DNA from: Xiphydria camelus
Taxonomy: Eukaryota; Arthropoda; Insecta; Hymenoptera; Xiphydriidae
Length of the DNA stretch: 64,000 nucleotides
NCBI GenBank assembly: GCA_963678675.1
Contig: OY783197.1
Coordinates: forward strand, 23,851,934 to 23,915,933
Direction of reading: 5' to 3'
Made by a program: the position numbers and the translations under genes. Positions 10,530 to 21,019 of the stretch are shown here, in pieces. Positions within the stretch are counted from its first letter, which is position 1. Every line of letters begins with the position of its first letter. The notes below the pieces were generated by a model. That model was not told the origin of the DNA. It saw only the letters and a program-made list of their open reading frames with translations, and did no database searches.

Positions 10530-11890
10530 TTTACATTCCACGATAAACCGGAAGTCCTTAGCTTCTGCTCCCGTCGGCATTATCGCGACACCAATTCAAC
10601 TTCTCATCGCTCCCCGCCACGGAATACATAGAAAAGCACGTAATCCCAGCCCGGCGTCGACACCCGCTCTACATGTGCCTCCGATAGAAATTCCGTGTAA
10701 GCTCGACCCGCGGCTAATGCATCGACAACGGCTGCGACAGTGTCGAGTGACAAACAGTTTCTTTACTGCTTCCTCCACGGAGGGTTCCGAGCGCTTGCGC
10801 GCGCGTTACCGTTCGTCCGGAAAGTTTACGGCCGACAGGTTTACGTCGCCAGGAAAGATCTTAAACATTCCGGCCAGCGCGGAGGTCCGACCTCTAACTG
10901 CCCGCGCACTACCGTCAGCGACACGCAAGCGTCGCGCGTGTGCGGATAACCATCTGCGGGAAAGAGTGGAGAACGCGGTCTTCGGTCGACGACAAAACGG
11001 GGCGGTGAAGTCGCCGGGCCAACACTCGCGGAACCGGAGTAAAACCGTGGCCGTACAGTGCCTCGGAAGAGTCGGAGAGGACTTCCCTCCCCCCATCTCC
11101 ACTTTCAGTCAAGAGGATTTCGGCCGCCGCACCCCAAGTGGAATCGTCCACGTCGTTACCCTCGAATTTGCATGAAAATACGTTTCGGCTCTCGTAAAAC
11201 GACGAGGAGGCGCCTCGTTGTAAATTGAAGGCGAACGAGGACGGACACGGGGGATGAGGGCGCGCGCGCGCGCGCGCGGGGTGTAACGATCTGTCGTGGA
11301 AGACAGACAGGACAAGCGGCCGCCCTCCCCCGCGACCGAGCGCTGCACGGTAGAGAAGAGGTGATGCGGGAGGCTAGACGCGAACCCCCCGCACGAGCGA
11401 GCGAGTGAGTGAGCGATGTCCTTCACCCTCGACCCTGCCTACAGCTTCGCGAACTTCTTAGCCCCCGGGGGAAAGGGAGAGCGGTGGTGATGTATGGGCC
11501 AGCGATTGCACGCAGACTTTGACTATAAATCCCTGCTAGCCTCAACCCCCGCGACTCGTCCACCCCGGTCTTCACCCGCGTTTTCACCCTCCTTCGCCGC
11601 TCCGACCGCGCCACCCCCTCCGACGACTGCTGCCTGTTCCTCGCTCCCTCCCACCGCCGACCACCCTTCACGGCTGCTGCCGCTATATCGGTTGGAGTGG
11701 CGAGCTGCGTTGGAAAAAAAAAGAAATACACGCCGCGCTCTCTACCGCGCGTCTTTACCGGCTAAGCAGAAAATACGCTCGCTGTTACTCTCCCTTCGCG
11801 CCACTCTTCTTCTCGACGAGGACGTCGCTCGAAGGGCGCTCTCTGCGGATTAGCGGGAGCGTCGCGATGCGAGTGACGAGGGACTAGACT
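10530..11890. other. CpG-rich block, no gene found
   Basis: Holds a (CG)9 run at 11261-11278. Several overlapping frames of 70-166 codons on both strands (for example 10675-11175 plus, 10806-11102 minus) have no recognisable domain. No repeat or RNA gene is seen. Confidence 0.4.
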
Positions 11891-11970
11891 TTGATCGTGT
11901 CGTTGCGCTTATATCGTGTATTTTTATTCGCGGTGATTCGGAGTAAGATTTTGTAATGAAACATTCATGG

Positions 11971-12156
11971 AAAAATTGAATGGTAATGATTATCAGCCAG
12001 AGTAGTAAACAGGTGATAGCTTCGACAATATCGTGTTGAATAATCTGCAGCATAATAATGATTACCATTCGAATAGTGATGATTACTATTTTGCAGATAT
12101 TGTTGAAGCAGTCACCTATTTACAATTCTGGCTGATAATCGTTACTATTCAATTTT
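11971..12156. mobile_element. 186-bp near-complete palindrome
   Basis: The left arm AAAAATTGAATGGTAATGAT mirrors the right arm ATCGTTACTATTCAATTTT. The pairing continues through TATCAGCCAGA/TCTGGCTGATA and CAGGTGATAGCTTC/GAAGCAGTCACCT to the centre near 12068. It could fold into a long hairpin. It abuts a fragment of the CACTGAAAAAAG family (12166-12245), so it may be an internal part or an insertion of that family. Confidence 0.75.
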
Positions 12157-12165
12157 CTCCTTGTA

Positions 12166-12245
12166 ATGGTGTAATAGCGAAATGTTCTTAGATATATTAT
12201 AATACTTTGGTCTGCTGCATAATCAGAACTCTTCTTTCAGTGTAC
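12166..12245 (-). mobile_element. end fragment of the CTGCAG-CACTGAAA family
   Basis: In reverse complement this reads CACTGAAAGAAGAGTTCTGA, then GCAGCAGACCAAAGTAT and AAGAACATTTCGCTATTACA. That matches the left ends at 24217 and 28789. Only one end is present. Confidence 0.65.
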
Positions 12246-12249
12246 TGTA

Positions 12250-12735
12250 GTTTAATATTTAGGACCTGTGAGGTACCTTTGTAAGCTACTTTCTATCGAC
12301 ATATTGGTAGGACTGACGTAGAAGTATAATAGTTCGCTTGCCGTGCTAACTGACTAAGTAAACGCAACCGCACCTGAGTAATAGCATTGCTACATAATTG
12401 AGCATTGCGGAAATACGAGTAATTCTCAGACCGGGAAGTGCTGCACCAGTCGATCGATGGACTGAAACAGAGTCGCGAGAGGGAGCATAAGTTTGTCGGA
12501 GGCTGCAGAGTGGGGAGGAGCTAACGTTAAAAGCGGGCATAAATCTCGTCGCCGCCCTTTCTGCGCTATCCCCCTCCGCCTCTCTCCTATTCCTCTCTTT
12601 CCCAGCGTAGCAGCTCGTACGTACACCTGTCCGACGCTGAAAGCTGACCGATCGACCCCGAGTGGCATCGCGTGCATTCACTGATACATCTGCCGACACC
12701 TCCTTTAAATCATGCCCAGCAAGCGTTGCGGATGT
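12250..12735. other. CpG-rich stretch, no gene found
   Basis: Short overlapping frames on both strands between about 12346 and 12699 with no recognisable domain. Nothing else is identified. Confidence 0.35.
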
Positions 12736-12739
12736 GAAA

Positions 12740-13260
12740 TACAGGGTGAATCAGTGAAACGACACGATTTAAAAAAATCGCAAAAAATAGAGATTTAAAA
12801 AACTTGTTTCATTTTAGCACAAATCAGGTCTGCATTAGTGGAAATTTACTTTGCATGAAAAATAATCATATTTTGAAGATGGCGTCAGACTGGAGCCGTC
12901 AAATCTGGTGAACGGGCGGGCCATGGAATATCGCCATTTCTGCTGATGAGACGACCAGGAAAAGCGAGTCTAAGCAAATCCATTGAAACATTGGCAGTAT
13001 GGCTTGTTGCACCATTTTGCTGGAAGAGTGTTTCGCATTCATCGATTCCAGGTAGACCAAAAGTTAGCAACATGTTAGCATAGCGAGTTTTTGTAATAAG
13101 CCTTTATAGCAAACGCGCGTTGCTCACTGGACCAACGTTCCATGGCTACTAAAAATTTCACCTGTCTAGACGACAAAGGTCCAGTCCCCCACTCTCGCGA
13201 CCCCCCACCAATCCCGCCAGCCTGAACTGAAATCGTGCCGTTTCACTGCCACACCTTATA
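12740..13260 (-). mobile_element. internally deleted mariner/IS630-type transposon
   Basis: The termini are inverted repeats flanked by TA: ACAGGGTGAATCAGTGAAAC at the left, and GTTTCACTGCCACACCTTAT-like sequence (CCGTTTCACTGCCACACCTT) at the right. At the left, GACACGATTT follows; the right mirrors it as AAATCGTGCC. At about 520 bp the element is far shorter than a typical 1.3-kb autonomous mariner. It keeps a minus-strand transposase fragment (next entry) but no complete gene, so it is presumably immobile by itself. Confidence 0.75.
12885..13073 (-). pseudogene. transposase fragment, DDE region, mariner/IS630 type
   Basis: Minus-strand 61-residue frame containing FQQNGATSHTA and, further on, RNGDIPWPARSPDL. 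In the mariner/Tc1/IS630 transposase superfamily the first block is normally QQDGA or QDNAP-like with a catalytic Asp, and the W-P-RSPDL block carries the third acidic residue. Here the first block has Asn where the catalytic Asp is expected, and the frame stops just after SPDLTAPV. The rest of the protein, including the N-terminal DNA-binding domain and the first catalytic Asp, is absent. This is a dead fragment inside the TIR-bounded element at 12740-13260. Family-level identification by motif is good; the exact family is not determinable. Confidence 0.8.
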
Positions 13261-13261
13261 C

Positions 13262-14040
13262 ATCAAAAGTCCCGCACTTTCTAACGCATCCTCGCGAAAC
13301 TATCGCTCGGTTAAGTCATACATTCGATAAACCGCGCAATTCTCTCTCAATTTACCGCGCGCAAATGAATTCGTACAGCGTCTCATGGACTTTTATCGAA
13401 CTCGCGATAAATCGAGGCGAGCGTGCGAGGAGTTGGAACGCTTCAACTAACGACGCGAATGAATCGCTGATGCGTATACGTGCATACGCGAGTTATATCA
13501 GCGTCGGCAATGTACACGTCGCGGGGTACAAGTGGCGAAGGCATATTACTCGGTTAGATGGAACGGGACACGAAGGGGAAGCGTCAGCGCTTCGTAAGCG
13601 TGTCCGCAGCCGCGCGCGCACGGTCGTACCTCGAGATTTAATTGACAGATTCACGGTGTCGCTGTCAACACCTATCTACCTTCATCTTCCTCGGGCAGCT
13701 GCCGCCAGGGTCCACCTATTTCTTGTCGGGCGGTGCGGATCCGTTCGAGCCACGGATTTCCCTAACTAAGTGACCGAGGGTGGCCCGTAGGGTAGGGGAC
13801 GAGCCGGCCGGAATGACGAAGGTGGTCGGTGCCGGGTGATGGATGGGCGACCTCCGCCCTCCGACAGTCGCCCATTAGTTCCCATCCGACGTGCCCGCGC
13901 CACCTATGACTACTCTCCCCCGCGAGAACTCGAGTGCTAACGATTGTTTGTTCGTTATATCTTGTCGATTGCGAGCGTTTCACAGTGGTATTACATCTTG
14001 AACGCTGTAGCGAAGCGATACTGTCTTTGTGATGGCGATG
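13262..14040. other. CpG-rich block, no gene found
   Basis: A 134-codon plus frame (13365-13769) begins in an Ile/Ser-rich stretch and ends in basic sequence. I see no domain in it and no homologous second copy in the window. Confidence 0.35.
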
Positions 14041-14043
14041 GAG

Positions 14044-14150
14044 AGTCGAGGTACTGATAATTACTTCCGGGGTCGCAAGTAATTATTTATTTACACCAAC
14101 TAGATCTTTTTTCATATATTAATTTGATATCTCTTCCCTGCAATCGCATA
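14044..14150. mobile_element. half copy of the ACACAGAGAAAAAG family
   Basis: Contains TTACTTCCGGGGTCGCAAGT, then ATTTATTTACACC and the TATTAATTTGATATCTCTTC block. These match the left half of the elements at 8228 and 40044. The right half is missing. Confidence 0.6.
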
Positions 14151-15430
14151 GGGTAGGGTGGAGATAACTGGGCACAGGAGTAAGTTGGTCAACGATTATT
14201 ATTTTGTAACTAAAACAGATATCGGACAGTTGTGCGGTTTATCCTGTCAGTCAGACGGACAGTGGTTTTTGCGCGTTCGACCACATCGAGTTAAAAATAA
14301 AAATTCGTTTACCTGTTGGCCCTGATGTGAAACTAGAACCATTGATACCTCGAGGCAAGAGTGTTTTTAGTTTTCTTGATTCTTCTATTTTTTAGGCTTC
14401 AAGCGTAAATTCAGCTTGTTCTTATATTAGAGAGGTTACGTAATCGTGTTTACAAAATACCGTATATGGGGCTAGTTGGGACACGTTAACTTATTAAAAT
14501 TACAATATTGATTGTTCGACTGATTATTTCATTAAGAGTTAGAAGTTCCTAAATGGGCCATATTAATAATATATTGATTTGTATAATTTCTTCTAAAAAT
14601 GTTAGTTTTGTTTCACTTTTTAGGTTTTCTCTAAGAATTTTCCGATTTTATATTAATAGTTCTCTATAAAGACTGTGCTGTCATAAACATCAATACGAGG
14701 AGCGAGGATCACGTCGCAATAGTTCAAGTCGATTTGCCATTTTTGTCTGACCAAATATGGAATTTTCTACTTACAAAGCAGAGGTAGAATCCCGTACGTA
14801 TAATATTTACATGTAACTTCTATACAGGTCATACTTCAAGGAGACTAAACAATCCCCCATTATAGGCAAAAATACGAGTAGCTTCGCGACAGAAATGAAT
14901 ATTCCATAGCTTCGCTTGTACGTGTAACACGACATGAAACGCGTTCGGATTAGCAATGCTGCCCCGAGAAAAAAAAGCGGCGATCCCGAATGTAATTAGG
15001 ATACTCGTCCCCCGCGGGTCGAGAGAGCGTAATAGAGCGATAGAGACCAGGCGAGCGGTTAGCGAGCGTTCGCACACCGCCGGTAACTTCGTAACGTCGG
15101 ACCTCGTATAAAGAGGCAGACGGATGGACAGTTCCATTGTCCGCATTGTGCCAGCGGTGTTCGCGCTGCATCCGGAGCTGTCCAGCGTCCGAGTGGACAG
15201 GTGTCACCAGATAAACTTCGACGTCAATCGCGCACCGTACCGCCGGCTTCATATATAGTAGCTATACGCAACGCCGCGCGCCACCGTTCGGCTATTCAAT
15301 TTTCGATATATTTCGATTCCGATATCCATTTTCCGTGAGAGGCGCGTCCACCTATAGGGGCGCGGTTTTATCGAAGTTGCGAAAATCGTGCATTTAGCGA
15401 TCCGAAAGGGAAATGTGGACCGGCAACGAG
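14151..15430. other. mixed AT-rich to GC-rich DNA, no gene found
   Basis: 14151-14830 is AT-rich with GGGAGATAACTGGGCAC-like and GGGGCTAGTTGGGACAC motifs, probably repeat-derived. 14830-15430 is CpG-rich with overlapping minus frames (14829-15146, 14950-15252) that I do not recognise. Confidence 0.35.
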
Positions 15431-16330
15431 ATGACCCGCGCGTGCTCGATTTTTAATCGTAGGGTAAAAGTGGTATCGGCGCCCTGGTCGAAGTACAAGT
15501 TAAAAATTGATTGTCTTGAAAACGATTAGAGATAGTGAAAAAAGTTTATACAAAAAATATTTACCTATGATTCCACTAAAAAAGCTACTTTATACACCGT
15601 GTTTGTGATTTAATACACGCCAGTGGAGCGGATTGCATATCGGTTGGTGCAGTCGTCCGCAATGGTCTGTAATTCGATGGTAATACTAACAGCCAAGATC
15701 CGAACCAAATGACGATTCAAAAAAACACGAATATCGAAATTATATCGAAGCGTCTGTCACTCTAACCACTAACGAGATGTGACCGATATTTCTATTTGTT
15801 TCGAATTTTGGCTGTTGGTCAGAAAACTTTCCCAAATGGTGCACCCAACCGGAGGTTGAGCTATTTGAGAGGTTGCGTTCAGCACACCGCTGAATCGGAA
15901 CCACACCGATTTACATACCGATAGCGCACTGTTTTATCATCGCTAACATGTTATCACATATTAGGGGTGCATATATGTATGTATCTTGGGGATAGACGTG
16001 TTAGTTTGCAGTGGATCGTCCCAACTTCAGTTTTCCTTACCAATGAAGAACCGGGTGAGGGCAGAAAAGTAGGGAAGGTGACTGTTTGAGAGGTGCGCCA
16101 TTTAGTAGTCTTCTGTACCACCGAATTACAGGAAACCGCAGCAGACGAGTTGCGCCAATCGATGTGCAACCCGTTACACTGGCGTTCGTTAAACCAAACA
16201 CGGGGCATCTCGGCTGCGTAGCCAGATAATCGCGCTCAAAGTTAAACGGAAGCTGGAACGCTTATCCCACTTTCACCCTGCTACGATATTTTTCTTTAGC
16301 TCTTCGATGAAACAAACCATGCAAAAATCA
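15431..16330. other. mixed-composition DNA, nothing identified
   Basis: Contains an 84-codon minus frame (15954-16208) with no recognisable domain. The AAGTTAAAAATTGATTGTCT stretch near 15498 looks repeat-like, but it has no partner in this window. Confidence 0.3.
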
Positions 16331-16332
16331 AT

Positions 16333-16980
16333 ATGATATGCGAACTGCAATCGCTCGCCGCAGCGAGTATATTTCGAGGATACTCCGACTTCTCGCGGAG
16401 ATCCGCGCGGAGGTGCCGTAAAAGGTATGTAAACCCGGACCGCGCGCGTTCGTTACAAAGGAAGCTGTTGCGGCCGATTAAGTGCGCAGATACAGAAACG
16501 GCCAGCAGGGCATATTATGCACATCGACGCAGCGCGCGCCGAGCGCGCCCAGTCGTTGAGATAAAGCCGATCATAAAAGATGTCAACCCATTCGCGGCGC
16601 GGAAAATACAACGGCCGTTTCGCGGCATCTGATTGGCTTAATGGCCCTCGCTATCTTCTCGTAAATACGCCGGGCCCGACTGTGTGCGCGCGCGCGCGAT
16701 AGACGTTCTCCTTTCGACCCGAGACTCCGCGGACTCTCGCACGCGGGCGTTTGTATATTTAACGTCGACGTTATATAACGGTTGGATTAAAAATGCGCCC
16801 GAGATCACGAGGGGGCAGAGGCCCGCGATCGACCGGGTGTGACGCGAGGGATGACTTCCGGGATCGCGACGCGGGCGTCGCTCGCGCGTGCGAATGTGTT
16901 TCTCTTTCTTCACATTCGTTCTCGGCGATCGCCGTAGGCGCGCTATTCGTGTACAATGAGATCGCGCCGTAACCTGATCA
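16333..16980. other. CpG-rich block, no gene found
   Basis: (GC)n run at about 16683-16699. Overlapping plus (16333-16632) and minus (16638-16913) frames have no domain that I recognise. Confidence 0.35.
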
Positions 16981-16983
16981 ATT

Positions 16984-17053
16984 TAACCAAAATCCTGGAG
17001 GCCATAACCAAACCGTTTGGTGAAATATGGACCCTCCATCTGTGTTTGTTTAA
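16984..17053. repeat. dispersed repeat segment flanking the TTAA MITE
   Basis: Reverse complement of 8710-8778: CCATAACCAAACCGTTTGGT, then GAAATATGGACCCTCCATCTG up to TTAA. It is one half of the host repeat that the MITE at 17054 entered; the other half lies at about 17290-17327. Confidence 0.75.
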
Positions 17054-17289
17054 CACTCGATTTACGGACGGTTTCGACGTTCTAAAATGGTCATTTTGGC
17101 GGATAATTATCTCGATAACTACGAAATTTCAGTCTATGCTACTATACCTATCTTATAGAGTGAAATTTAATCTAAAAAATAGTATTTCACCAATTTAGTC
17201 GAAAACCTCATAGGTTACTAGATAATCGAAATTGAATGGCACTCTGAATAAGTCACCCGTCAAATTGACGGGGTTCCGTAGTTCTAGTG
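17054..17289. mobile_element. TTAA-flanked MITE, copy 1
   Basis: Flanked by TTAA at 17050-17053 and 17290-17293. The left terminus is CACTCGATTTACGGA and the right terminus mirrors it as CCGTAGTTCTAGTG. Interior landmarks are TTCTAAAATGGTCATTTTGG and CACCCGTCAAATTGACGGG. A second copy lies in inverted orientation at 50610-50829. TTAA targeting is typical of the piggyBac superfamily, also of Kolobok; the assignment is inference. A probable paralogous empty site is at 8677-8779. Confidence 0.85.
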
Positions 17290-17326
17290 TTAAACTGATT
17301 ATTCTTTGATTAGAATAACTAGACAC

Positions 17327-17543
17327 GTACTCTTAGCGTCTTGGATTCTGTCGCTGGTGACTTTTTGAAATGTCATTTTTAAGTATACTCGTCTATGAAC
17401 ATTTAATTCTCATGCTCTTATTAGCTACGGCGGCGTTTGCCTTGGCTAATGAAAACATGAGAATTGACTGATCATTGATCAGTACGTTTAAAAATAACAG
17501 TTTAAAACGTCACCAGCGACAGAATCCGTGACGCCGGGAGTAC
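17327..17543. mobile_element. 217-bp palindromic MITE
   Basis: The left arm GGATTCTGTCGCTGGTGAC mirrors the right arm GTCACCAGCGACAGAATCC. Outer ends GTACTCTTAGCGTC and GACGCCGGGAGTAC also mirror, and the inner arms continue through AATTCTCATG/CATGAGAATT. It could form a long hairpin. It lies just after the host-repeat flank of the TTAA MITE. Confidence 0.8.
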
Positions 17544-17544
17544 A

Positions 17545-18180
17545 CTGAGAGAAATTAAGGCGTTAAAGGCAGGGAAAATTGTTTAGCCCTCGAGGCCGAT
17601 CGCCGTTGGAAAATTGCCGGTTTACTTAGTCGTGTGGTCTTCGGATTCGTCGATTGGCCAGTGTCGCCCGTGGTCGAACAGAGATGAACATTTCTCCCGT
17701 CGATTCGCAGGAATCGATTGCGCGGCCCTGCGATGACCCGCAGGCAGCTCCGTTCATTACAACTTGCAGGGGCTGCATGCGGCGGCTCTCCCGACTCGGA
17801 CCCCGCTATACTGCATCTTGTGCGGCTCGAAATACCTTAATAAATTATTTATAAAGGGAGAGATTTATTTGCACTAAGTGGCGCGCCACGAGAGCCAGAA
17901 GCGTCTTGTTATACCGGCATACGCACACGCGAGCACGCGGGCACGCATCGCGCGCCGCCTCTGCCGTATACGTGCCTCTACATAGGTACGCGCGTACTTA
18001 CGGAAGGCTTATTACGGCGCGGCGAGGAAGAGAAAACCGCGCCTCTCGACCCGGGCGTCCTCGGCGAACAAATTATGCTCCGAAATGGAAAAAGAAAGGA
18101 GCGTGACCCGTTGCAACTGCTGTACCGACTTCTCAATTTGCAACGAAACGTCCGAATTTCGCAAATGACATCCCGTTCGG
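17545..18180. other. CpG-rich block, no gene found
   Basis: Opens with an ACTGAGAGAAATTAAG MITE-end-like stretch. It then holds two 66-codon plus frames (17654-17854, 17906-18106) with no recognisable domain. Confidence 0.35.
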
Positions 18181-18189
18181 ATGACTGAA

Positions 18190-18480
18190 TTCGGAGAAAT
18201 CGAAGGGGCCTGGAATCGGGCTCTCGACCACCATATCCGATGAGTTTTTTCGCGCTGATTAAGAAAAGCGCGGTTACTTGGTCGATGTCAGCGATTTCAT
18301 GTGTAAAACAGTTTGCTTCCCGAGGAAAATCAACGGTATTTCGATGTTCCATTGAGATTTTCCCAATGAATTTATGATTTTCGAAATCAGCGTAGAAAAA
18401 CATAAGATAAAGTGATCGATTAAAGATTTCCATTTTTTCAAGAAATTTGAAAAATATCATTTGAGAGTTCGATTCCAGAG
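18190..18480. repeat. diverged palindromic unit related to the left-edge cluster
   Basis: GCTCTCGACCACCATATCCG followed by TTTTTTCGCGCTGATT corresponds to the left half of the units at 34, 299 and 515. The mirrored half is seen as AAATCAGCGTAGAAAAACAT. More diverged than the cluster copies. Confidence 0.6.
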
Positions 18481-18564
18481 ATTTCAACTTTTGCGAATAT
18501 GTACTAAGGGTGCCAACCCCTTGATATTCCCTCAATATTTCACAAAAATCGAAATTTATAGAAT

Positions 18565-18729
18565 CGAACTCTCGACTTCCTTATACGACACAATTTTTCA
18601 CGCTGATTTCAAAAATTGCGGATTTATAGGTGAAATGTCAAAGAAACGCGGGGATATCGGTGATTTTCAAAGAAAAAAAAATTCCGTGCTTAAAATCGCT
18701 GATACTTCAAATTTCCTCTTTGCGATATC
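18565..18729. repeat. second diverged palindromic unit
   Basis: Starts CGAACTCTCGACTTCCTTAT with TTTTTCACGCTGATTTC. The right half (TTCCTCTTTGCGATATCGTC) is cut off where the TAAATTTTACT-family MITE begins. Sequence after that MITE (about 18995-19085) has further family-like motifs, including TCGACTCCAGAAATTTCAAT. Confidence 0.55.
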
Positions 18730-18991
18730 GTCACGGAAAGCCCGATACTAGTAAATTTTACTATATTTACCTACAGTAAAAGAGGCACACATAAGAGTTT
18801 CCGAATGTTTTTACAGTGCGGAACAGTAATTTTTCTTTTGAAAACAGTAAATCGTGATAGTTTACATTAAAATTTACTGGTTTCCAAGGAAAAATTGTTA
18901 TTCAGCATAGTAGGAACATCCGCAAACCCTTATATGCACCTCTTTTATTGTAAATACAGTAAAATTTACTGGCATCAGTCTTTTCGTAGAG
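18730..18991. mobile_element. TAAATTTTACT-family MITE, copy 2
   Basis: About 262 bp. AGTAAATTTTACTATATTTA at the left mirrors TAAATACAGTAAAATTTACT at the right, inside ends TCACGGAAAG and CTTTTCGTAGAG. Interior ACAGTAATTTTTCTTTTGAA matches the copy at 6.4 kb. It appears inserted into the palindromic repeat beside it. Confidence 0.75.
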
Positions 18992-19094
18992 ATCCGAATA
19001 ATTATGCTTCTCATAATTAGCGCAAGAAAATACACAAATCAAGGTAGTCGAACAATCGACTCCAGAAATTTCAATTTTCAGCAAAGCACCATGC

Positions 19095-20040
19095 GGTACC
19101 CTTGCCATGTTTATCATTGCATTATCGACAGAGACGTCATCGTTATTATTAATATTCAGAAGCGATCCGCCCTCGCGAAAGGCGACGTCCGCTTTTCGTG
19201 CGACCCGTCGCATCGCCCACGGCCCATTGGAATTGATTATCTATCGGATTCCCCGGGGGAGCATTCCTCCTTTTTTCACAGGGCAGAAACGATCGACAGC
19301 CGCGATAAATGGGCGGCTAGTCGCGCCGAGCTGTGCGTCACGTGTGCCCGTCGTCTCACAGTGTCATCTCGATTCCGTCGCTCGTGACTTATCGTCGCTG
19401 GACCGTGATTGAGCCCGCGCACGGCGCGACGCATCGCTTTTGGCGTTTATTTGTTCCGCGTTGTCCGCCTTTTTTTTTCTGTCCGTACAGCCGCGCGGGA
19501 TGAAGAAGGTTGACGTCAACCGGCACGTCGCGGTGTCGGAGCGCGCAACCACCGCTCGTAATTAAAGGACGGAACACGAATGAACCGCGTTCGTTGTCCG
19601 CGCGGGGCACAAGGCAGGGAGCGAGCCGTGCGAGCTTGGGCAACAAATGATTAACAAGCGAGATAAAAAGCGGGACACGATGTTAATGCGGCGTAACGAG
19701 CTGAGACCCCGCCGCGTCAGCTCCGCGGCAGGGCCGCCGTTGCGCGGCGAGAGTTTCTATCGAATTACACGATACATCGTCCGGGGATCCGCGCGAAGCC
19801 GAGTCTCTCGTTCCCTCCGGTTTCTCGGTCCTCGTCTCACCGCAGTCTCCGCCGCGCGTCGCCGTCTCCTTCGCGCCCGCGAGGGAGTCGCAAACAGCGC
19901 TCGCACGACGAGATGCCGCGGCGGATTCGACTCGCCTCGAAACTCGATTTGGCGGACACCGCGGCGCTCAGGAGTTGCGAGGAGGCGTGTTACTCTTCGC
20001 GGGAGTATAGGTTGCATTTTAAGGTTTCTCGAGCGTTATA
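19095..20040. other. CpG-rich block, no gene found
   Basis: Overlapping frames on both strands (19004-19387 plus, 19389-19646 minus, 19647-20093 plus with 148 codons) are basic and Ser/Arg-rich. I see no domain in them. Confidence 0.35.
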
Positions 20041-20735
20041 CTAAAAATAGTGAGACATGCTTGAAAATGATTGCATTCGGTAGATTGAAGTAAACGAAAA
20101 ATTCAGTTAAATTTTCAAGTCTTTTAAGAAGCTCGTTGCAAAGATTTTTGAATAACAAAATAACATGTGTTCTTATGGGTTATAATTGACAAACCGCGAT
20201 ATCTCTGAGAAAAATAGTGAAAAAGTTCTGAAATTTGTTGAACAGCAAGCTTAATGAACTAAAATCATCTGTACCAATTTTCACGTTCATTAAGAAGCCT
20301 GTTATTTCTTTATTAATTGTTCTTTATAAATTTAACCTTTGATAAGTCAATGTGGCAACGTTGCACGACGTCACAACATGACCAGATGTTTTGGGCTTCA
20401 TTTTTGGACTCACAGATACACACAAATACTACTGTACGTCAAACGTTGTTGCCACATCGCACGAAGAACATACTTTAGAGTGTTACTGTACTTCAGTGGA
20501 CTAATTTTTAGCAGGGAAAGAGCCCATGTACCGCTCGAGAAATCTTAAGGGAGATTCGCGCTCTGTTAATTGCACGGTACTTAGAGCTGTTTAGCGTTTT
20601 GTCCGGTATTTGGATATGTGGGAAGCTTAAAGCGCGGGTAGTTTGCTCCAATATTTGGATAAGCCCTCTGGTAAAGAGGCGAGGGGTTTACACTTAGAGA
20701 TATAATTGCTGATGCTAACAAAAATGTTTTCTTCA
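20041..20735. other. AT-rich DNA with a short inverted repeat
   Basis: A weak inverted pair at about 20350 (AATGTGGCAACGTTG) and 20443 (CAAACGTTGTTGCCACAT) flanks about 100 bp. No gene is recognised. Confidence 0.4.
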
Positions 20736-20781
20736 ATGAAAAACATCGTATAATTCCAAAATCAAGCCATGGTTTTCTTCG
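20736..20781. repeat. fragment shared with 54.6 kb
   Basis: CAATGAAAAACATCGTATAATTCC-like sequence followed by CAAGCCATGGTTTTCTTCGT is the reverse complement of about 54595-54650. It immediately precedes the CACGGAAAAA MITE. Confidence 0.6.
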
Positions 20782-21017
20782 TGCACGGAAAAAAAAATCG
20801 TAGCATTTTTACAAAGTTTGCAGTCAATTTAGGGACGAAGCTCATTTATTGTTACGATAACTACAATTTTAGAAAAAACTTACAGCAGCGCTTGTAACTT
20901 CTACAAGTTGTATTATAATTTTTATTAAAATTGTAGTTATCGTAATAATAAATTGGCCTTGTCCTGAAATTTAACACAGACGTTATAAATGCTACGATTT
21001 ATTTTTTTTTCGTGAGC
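20782..21017. mobile_element. CACGGAAAAAA-family MITE, copy 1
   Basis: Ends are GCACGGAAAAAAAAATCGTA and ACGATTTATTTTTTTTTCGT. The centre is a long mirrored pair, TTACGATAACTACAATTTTA and AAAATTGTAGTTATCGTAA. A second copy at 30109-30317 shares the order of all these blocks. Confidence 0.8.
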
Positions 21018-21019
21018 AA

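Noticed and set aside
11971..12156. Long hairpin as a microRNA precursor
   Set aside because: Length, near-complete pairing and position beside a MITE end fit a transposon palindrome; no known mature miRNA sequence recognised.
18470..18480. GTTCGATTCC resembling a tRNA B box
   Set aside because: No A box, acceptor stem or anticodon arm around it; it is part of a dispersed repeat.
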